From Guillardia theta CCMP2712 (lineage: Eukaryota; Cryptophyceae; Pyrenomonadales; Geminigeraceae), in the NCBI RefSeq assembly GCF_000315625.1, contig NW_005434543.1:151451-179411 (forward strand): DNA of 27,961 nt. The letters are read 5' to 3'. Below are positions 21,616 through 27,961 of this stretch, piece after piece. The translations under genes were made by a program, and so were the position numbers. The notes below the pieces were generated by a model. The model had not been told where the DNA came from. It did no database searches and worked only from the letters and a program-made list of their open reading frames with translations. How positions within the stretch are numbered: position 1 is the first letter of the stretch; each line of letters begins with the position of its first letter.

Positions 21616-22231
21616 ATGCCGCCTCCCGCTCCTCGTCCTGCAGTCTACGTTCAACCTCGTCCAAGAGAAATCTTCTGCTCCTCTGCCCTACCAAGCGTAG
21701 AAGTATCTCCGACGGTCTTGGAAGCCTTGTTTCATCTCCGCCAGGAAGACGCTGCTTCTGCCCTGGTAGGCCACCTTGAGTTCTGTTGTGGCGCTGACTT
21801 GTTGGTCATGACATCAGGGCATATCACTCACAAGCTTCAAGAGCGCATGCCGAAAGATAGGAGTGTCAAGATGGCCATACGATCGATGGGAACCAGCAGA
21901 CGACGACAGCTTGCGGAAGCACAGGAGGAAAAAGCGAGCAAGCAGGAAGATCAAGGAGGAGGCGAACGCAAGTCCGAAGGATGGAGACGAGGCTGAGCCC
22001 GTTGCTCTGCTTCCATTCGACTCAGTCGCAGCAAAGACTCAAGGGGAGGAAACAGAGATCGAAGACGGCTCGAGCACAGATTGGTTGCAACAGATTAACG
22101 AGAGTTCAATAGAAGCAGAGCAGTGTGGCTTGAGCGCCGAGTCCTGCTTCTTTCAAGACGACCTTGTCTTCTATCCCATTTCCCAAGAAGACCGTGATCA
22201 TCAATGGATGCGATACTTCCTGCAGAGCTAG
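21616..22231 (+). CDS. RWP-RK domain transcription factor
   Basis: Two exons, 21616-21765 and 21818-22231, joined by a 52-nt intron (GTAGGC...CATCAG with a GCTGAC branch-like word), give 187 residues. The join creates a continuous RWP-RK DNA-binding domain at about residues 30-72: TVLEALFHLRQEDAASAL, then GISLTSFKSACRKIGVSRWP, matching the family pattern (Ala-Ala helix, S/C-x-TxxK helix, CRxxGIxRWP). After RWPY the usual RK is replaced by DRW; a basic cluster RKHRRKKRASRKIK follows and may serve in DNA binding or nuclear import. The rest is acidic. RWP-RK proteins in plants and algae regulate nitrogen responses or gamete/egg programmes; the target here is unknown. The start is the first ATG; an upstream start cannot be excluded. 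Confidence 0.85.
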
Positions 22232-22458
22232 ACCCAATGTCTAAGAACTGCGTAGCTCTCAACCAAACAATATTTCTATTTCGTGTGCTGACCATATCTA
22301 GTAATCTCTCAAGTCTTGTGTTTGTTGTCGCATTTCAATCTCAACAAGATCTTTGTCTCATGCTGTGTATAAACCAATGAATATTCTTCTAGCTTAACTG
22401 TAACTTCTCGCTCCCCTCTCGTTCCTCTTCGTGCTCGCTGCTTCGTGCTCACTGGATA
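22232..22458. other. Spacer between convergent genes
   Basis: The spacer of 227 bp between two stop codons. It is T-rich and AT-rich, suitable for two 3' UTRs. No canonical AATAAA is seen on the plus strand. Confidence 0.5.
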
Positions 22459-25400
22459 TCAGTCGACCCATGTTGGCAGGGGCATGGGGTAGTACTGGTA
22501 CCTGCAGGCTGCGGTCACTATCACCTCCTCCTCTCCTCCCACAAACCTCTCGAAGTAGCTCAGGTAGTCATCGATGGCCTTGCGTCGCATGAGGAAGACG
22601 ATGCCCCGGTCTTTGTACGAGAAATCTCCTGCTCTCAATCAGCCCTCTCCAGTCAACGTCGCATCCTCCATACCAACAGCCATGAGGTCGCCCGAGTCTC
22701 GTCCCGTCCGCTTGTTCGCTCGATCCGTACTCACTGGGTTGCCCCACAGCGGCTTCCCGGTCACGTCGTTGCCTAGTGCTCCGCCAGACGTCGAACCGTC
22801 TGGAGCCAAGGTGAAGGGGCAGGAGGGCGAGAATAAGAGAGAAGCGAGGGAGGGGATGAGAAGGCGAGGACGGCTCGAGGGAGCAGGAGCTACCTCCAGG
22901 CCGGAACTTGCTGCCCTTCTCGTTTGTGGCTGGGAGGTACTGTGAGGCGAAGGAGCGGGCCTGTATGAGGGTCAGCTCTTGGACCCCCAGCCTCCTCGTG
23001 GGTCCGCGCCTGCTTCAGGTAGTCGACGCTGACTGGGTCCACGTCCCCCGTAGGACCCGCACACGCAACCTCAGTGCAGGGCCCCTGGTTGCAAACTCCG
23101 TTGGAGTCCACGTAGTTGGGACAGAGCTGGGCAGCTGCGGTCAGGCGTGCGGAGGGATCGCCAGGCGGCCCCTCACCTGATAGGTCGAGCGAGGGATGGA
23201 GAAGTAGCCCGCGTAGACTGTGCTGGAGGTCGAGGGAACCCACGCGCCTCGGACAGACTCGGACAAGCTGTACTGATAGTCCGACTTGGACATGTCGTGA
23301 AGCGTGTTCCATCGACTTCGACACGAGCAGTCTTGCGCGTAGACGCCTGGGTCCGTACTGCAGTAGGGCAGACCAGTCGAGCTGCACAGGCACGACCCGT
23401 TGCTCGGCAGGTTGATCCCTCCCCCGCAATACCCGTAAGGATCGTATGCATCCCCACCCGCTGCGGTGCCGTCGTTGGTCCCCTCGAACATCCATCTGTT
23501 GTGTCAAGTCAGCACGGAGGAGCAGGAGGAGCAGGCGTACCGCACGGGCTCGTACCCGTAGGCGCTTGACAGCGAGGTAGTCGCGAACCGATACTTGTCG
23601 ACTCTCTTGGCACTGCCCAGGTCGAGGATGAGAGGAGTCAGCTCGTAGTAGTCGCAGGTGGCCCCGTTGTTGGACTGCTCGTAGAAGGAGGAGGACCCGC
23701 AGCTCACGGAGTTGGAGTCGCAGTACTGGCCAGGGAGGGAGGGGCAGGAGATCTCCGAGCCGGGGGACGAGGGGCAGTTGTCTATCGCCAAGTTGGGCGA
23801 GTTGGACAGCACGGGCTTCACCGTTTGCGAGGTCACGCTTGACGAGACCGGGGCAGGAGCGTAGGGGTTGGTGGCTGCGGAGACTGACAGCCGCTGCGGG
23901 GGCTGGGTCGAGTCGCTCGCGTCTTGGAACAGCTGGATCTCCTGGATCGACCAGCCGCCTGCGATGCAGCAGCCGGTGCAGGCAAAGCCCGGGCTGTACC
24001 AGCGCGACGTCCAGCCGCTGGTCGCCTTCATGACACGGAGTCGATAGTAGCGGTAAGAGGCTGCGGGAGGAACGATCCAACTGCGTCGACACGCCGTCGG
24101 GTTGTTGCCGGTAGAGCTGAAGGCCCCATACCCCTGCCCGCTGTACCCTGAAGTGTATCCGGCTTGAGCGTAGCCTGTCCAGTACTGCCCTTGTTGGATG
24201 CAGTCGATGACCGCCAGCTTGTTCGTCCCGTCGTAGTGCAGCACGCGAGCAGACTGAGCGACGCCCACGCCCGATGTGATGGCCACGTACCAGTTGCGGT
24301 AGACGTTGTCAGTGGAGGAGGCCAGGCTGTCAAGAGTCAGGGTGGCGCAGCGGCGGAGGATGCCTCCCTGCTGGATGCTGATGGAGGCCTGAAGCTTCGC
24401 GTCGAGCTGCGCAGAGGCAGAGATACCAGAGTTCAACACCCCAGTGTCGGAGATGATGTTGATCGCCGCGCCTACCGCATGAGCAGCAGCGACTGAGCCA
24501 GACCTCGCTCGCCGAGTCGTCAGGTTGTTCCCCTGGACTCCCACCACCTCCAGGATCTCGTCGTCTATCAGGATGTACGACCCGCTCGCGATGTTTGACG
24601 CGTCGGCTGCCACTACGGTTGTGAACCCCTGGCAGTCAGTCACCTGCGAGGGGTACCCGTACCAGGGGCCGTTGGTTCGAACCTCGTAGCGCGACGTCGT
24701 CGTCGGGTAGGCGCCGAAGCTGCTGGAGACGGTCACGAAGCGATCGGCGTTGTAGCCAACGATGTCGCGGACGTCCGTGAGGTTGTAGGAACCCACGCCC
24801 GAGGATGGAGACGTGGTGGTCGTCAGCTGGAGCGAGAACCCGATGTAGATGCCGTCAAAAGGCGCCGCCGAGCTGTCGAGTTTCATCACAGTAGAGCTCG
24901 CGACTGCTGTGATGGTTCCTGAGTCGATGACGCCCCCGGGACAGCTAGCGGGCAGAGCGACTTGCAGGGTCGTCGAGTAGATCCACTGCATGGTTGTTGC
25001 CAGCCCTTGCGCTTCGCCTCCTAGAGTACCAGCGTACCACGAGCACAAGAGCCCGCTGCTGCACTCGCAAGCAGCCGAGCAGTAAGCCCCCAGGTTGTCT
25101 TGACCGTCATGGCAGTTTCCCGCCCACGTCGATGAGGCCTGTTGGTCTCCGAGCTGGCAGTCAGCGTCAGCGTAGCAGCTCTGACCGTTGAGGTATCCTC
25201 CGTTGCAGTAGCAGCCCGTCGCTTCGGTGCTTGACTGCACGTACCCGCTGACGCCGGGCAGTCACGCGTCACCGTCACGCGTCACGATCACGTTCCTAGT
25301 CGCTCACCTGTTGTCTGTCGGGGGGCACCTGAAGTTGTCGTCGCAGTGCTTGCGGTGCAGGGCCCACTCGTTGTGGAACTCGCTCCCGTACCCGAACTGA

Positions 25401-27961
25401 CTGCTGTTGTACCTGCTCCTCCCGTCAGACCCTCTCCAGCCTCGCGCTGCCTCTCAGTGACCCTTTGCCGGTTCCCGACGGCTGTTCCCCGGGCCCGAAG
25501 ACGTAGCCGGGTTTGTTGCGGACGTAGACGTAGAGCTCGTCGGCGTAGAGGAGGCCGCGGGAGACGAGGAGACACGAGGAGCTCGAGTTGAGGTACGTCT
25601 CGCAGGTGCTCAGGTACACCTCCCGTAACGGCTCACTCAACGGCGGGGCTCAGGACCAGCTCACCTGACGACCGAAGTAAGTGTCCGGGCTCTCGTCGAT
25701 GGCGGAGATCTTCTCCGTGTGCCAGCAGTAGTACTGGATCAGGCTGGTCGCATGCACCGACACCCACGGCACCTCCCTTCCGTTGTACTCCACCTTGCCG
25801 CAGGTCTCAGCTGGGGTCACTGGGTACTCGTGGGGCCTCCCCGAGCTGAGAATCCCCTTCACTTGCCCCCACACATTGGAGCAGTTGAGAGGCGAGTAGG
25901 GGGCGCCGCATGCTGCCCCGCTCGTGGCGTACTGGCTTCCATTCATGCAGCACAGGTTCTGCTGGAAAAGGTACACTGACCCGTGGTTCCGGCTGTCGTA
26001 CGACTGCCCTGCACAAGGTGTCAGCCGTTCCTGGCGTCTCCTTGCCGCTACCGTAGGTGACTGAGCTCGTGTCCCCGATCGCTCCCACCGCGAGGATGTA
26101 GTCCTGAGCCAACGTCACCCACCCCCTCCAGCAAGCCGGTCCAACTTCTTCGTTGGCGTCCCAGAACACGGACACCGAGGCCCCGAACTGTTGGTTGTCC
26201 CGGCAGCAGGTCCACAGCAGCACGTCGATGTTCTGCCCCCCGCATGTCGTCGTGCATTTGCCTGTGCCTGGACACTGAGGGTGCATGAGCTCAGGCACGT
26301 CCCTCCCGCTGCTGGGGAGACGCACCTGGGCATCGGACACGCAGCTGTTTCCCCCGTTGGATCCTCCCGAGCAGATCCCTCCCGCCAGGTTGCAGTCGCT
26401 GTCGCTCGTACACATCACTGACCCGTCGGTCCCGCACACCCCCTGCACGCTGTTTCCGCACCATCGCCCCCCCAGGTGCTCGTACCCTACCACCCGTCAG
26501 GCCCTTCCCCCCTCCCTGCTCTCTCACCGAGCTCGTTGAACCCTCCCGTCGGTTGCGGCACAACCTCATTCACGTACATCCACTGCCGCCATGCCCGTCA
26601 GAACCCTGCTACCCTCCCTCCCCCCCCCTCCTTTGCCCTCCCATCGCCAGCACCTTGTTGTCTCCGTAGTTGCGGTACAGGAAGACCTTCCCCGCGTTTT
26701 GCTCGAGGGACCAGAGGGTGCAGTAGGAGCCGTCCTGGCATCGGTTGACCTGGCAGTAGTCGCTCCCCGCACAGTCGGAGTCGCTCAGGCACTCGCTGCG
26801 CGATATGTTGCACCTCCCGCACGTGCTGCCGTCGTAGCAGCGGCCTTGGCATCGGTTGTTGCCGTTACAGTGAGGACAACCCACGGCGATGTAGTCCTTG
26901 CTGATCGAGACGCTGATCCCAAACAACTGCGAGAGAAGCTCAGGGCAAGGAAGGGAGGGAGAGAGAGGAAGGGAGGGGAGAGAGATGGGGGGAGAGGAGG
27001 GAAAAGAGCGGGGAGGAAGGAGGCGGGGAGGAAGGGAGGGAGGGGAGGGGGCAAGAGGGAGGGGAGTGTAGGGGGAGGGATGTAGGGGGAGAGATGTAGG
27101 GGGAGGGTCTTCAACCTGATTGTTGTGCGTCATGTGAGTACTTTGGCTCATTCCGAGAGCCTTGTTGGTACATATGACGCAGGATGCCCCCGGGCAGTGC
27201 CCGTTCCCGTAGGCGTCAGTCTCTGATCCGCTAGAGCACGCCGAGGTGTTGGGACTTTGATTTCCTGCATGGTTTGAAGTGAGCATGAGGGAGGTACAGG
27301 AGTCAGGAGGAGGATGCTCGTCTCATCTCACGCATCAGCTCAGCTTCACCTGGTGTTGTCACAAACTTCGCGACTTGTCCCCACTGGTTGGTCCCCCCGA
27401 AGTCTTTCTGGAAGACATACACGGCCCCCCCGTTAGAGCAGTCTCCTGCTTCTCCTTCCCGCACTCCGAACACATAGTTCGTGCCGCATCGTCCCGGCAC
27501 CGTCTGCTTCGGCGCTCCCACCACCAGCGTGTCTGTCTCACCGTCGAAGTCGATGGTTGCTCCGAACCTGTCCCCGTCCGACAAGTCGCTAGGCTGCAGC
27601 TTCACTCGCTGCCCCCAGAACTCACTCCCGCGAACGGTGAAAGGAACTGTGTATCTGCATGTGCCGTTGGACGGGCAGGGATCGCTCGACGTGCAGGCTT
27701 GCCCGTCCTCTGATGAGTTTGTGCAGTCTGTGCAGAACCCTCTGTTGGTTTTGCAGATGAAGCCCTCGCTTTCGCAGTATGTGAACTCCTGATTCGAGTC
27801 AGGATAACCTGATCCAACACACTCAGCGATCGATGTCTGCTTGACAGTCTTGCATGTTACCTCCATAAGTTCCAGTGTCTGCTGTGTCACTCCACCGGTA
27901 GTACGGAGACGTGACGTAATCCATCTCAAAGATGTAAACTGCTCCTTTCCCAGGAACGTTG
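22459..27961 (-). CDS. Giant FG-GAP / Cys-rich / discoidin-like protein (5' end outside)
   Basis: Inferred exons: >27961-27861, 27808-27350, 27264-27116, 26926-26654, 26582-26528, 26486-26052, 26008-25665, 25619-25462, 25412-25308, 25247-23541, 23495-23177, 23126-23028, 22960-22894, 22799-22731, 22628-22459. These give about 1500 residues, and all phases close. FG-GAP propeller blades recur (GDRFGATIDFDG...LVVGAPK, LFGISVSISKDYIAVG, FGASVSVFWDANEE...YILAVGAI, with GAVYVFQK/GKVFLYRN/GSVYLFQQ strands), as in integrin-alpha heads. They are separated by Cys-rich EGF-like inserts (CTSDSDCNLAGGICSGG and others). The long exon adds Thr/Ser-rich beta-segments and a discoidin-like part (YRYYRLRVMKA, LILDLGSAKRVDKYRF, PVRWMFEGTNDG). 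Secretion or surface location is inferred; the N-terminus is not in the window and no C-terminal membrane segment is seen before the end PLPTWVD. The junction 22961-23027 is the least certain. Confidence 0.8.

Overview
The window reads as nuclear DNA of a unicellular eukaryote, not a prokaryote. Genes on the minus strand are cut by many very short GT-AG introns, and the proteins are eukaryotic in type (armadillo, TPR/coiled-coil/IQ/kinase-like, PAS/LOV-like, RWP-RK, FG-GAP propeller). There are long microsatellites and a scaffold gap of Ns. RWP-RK plus PAS plus large Cys-rich FG-GAP proteins suggest an alga; a cryptophyte such as Guillardia would fit, but that is inference from style and not a match I could check.

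Layout. (1) 1-6053 is a nest of broken non-LTR retrotransposon copies whose ORF runs on the minus strand: reverse transcriptase, then a CCHC zinc finger, then a PD-(D/E)xK-type (restriction-like) endonuclease, then an acidic Ser-rich tail. At least four copies end at the same 3' tail. One copy sits inside another, several joins are scrambled, and short pieces of the 3' tail recur on their own, one of them inside the RT ORF. (2) 6054-8005 is gene-free: a diverged element fragment, a 20-bp palindrome, a GC-rich island, a duplicated ~55-bp unit, a tract whose C-runs switch to G-runs, and purine minisatellites. (3) 8006-14919 holds an intronless armadillo-repeat gene (+) facing a large intron-rich gene (-) for TPR, coiled coil, IQ motifs and a degenerate kinase domain; the N-terminus of the latter is lost in the N gap at 15021-15461. 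(4) 16575-20618 holds an intronless PAS/LOV-like coiled-coil gene (+) facing an intron-rich gene of unknown function (-). (5) 21616-27961 holds a two-exon RWP-RK transcription-factor gene (+) facing a giant extracellular-type FG-GAP/Cys-rich gene (-) that runs off the right edge.

The host genes therefore form three consecutive convergent (tail-to-tail) pairs, with only about 110-230 bp between stop codons. In each pair the plus-strand gene has no or one intron and the minus-strand gene has about ten or more. I rebuilt about 43 introns by hand from reading-frame continuity. About 20 of them are only 41-52 nt long, and many carry a CTGAC/CTAAC-like branch site close to the acceptor. These splice models are inferred from sequence and phase alone, but nearly all phases close exactly. 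No functional link between the host genes is evident beyond their arrangement.
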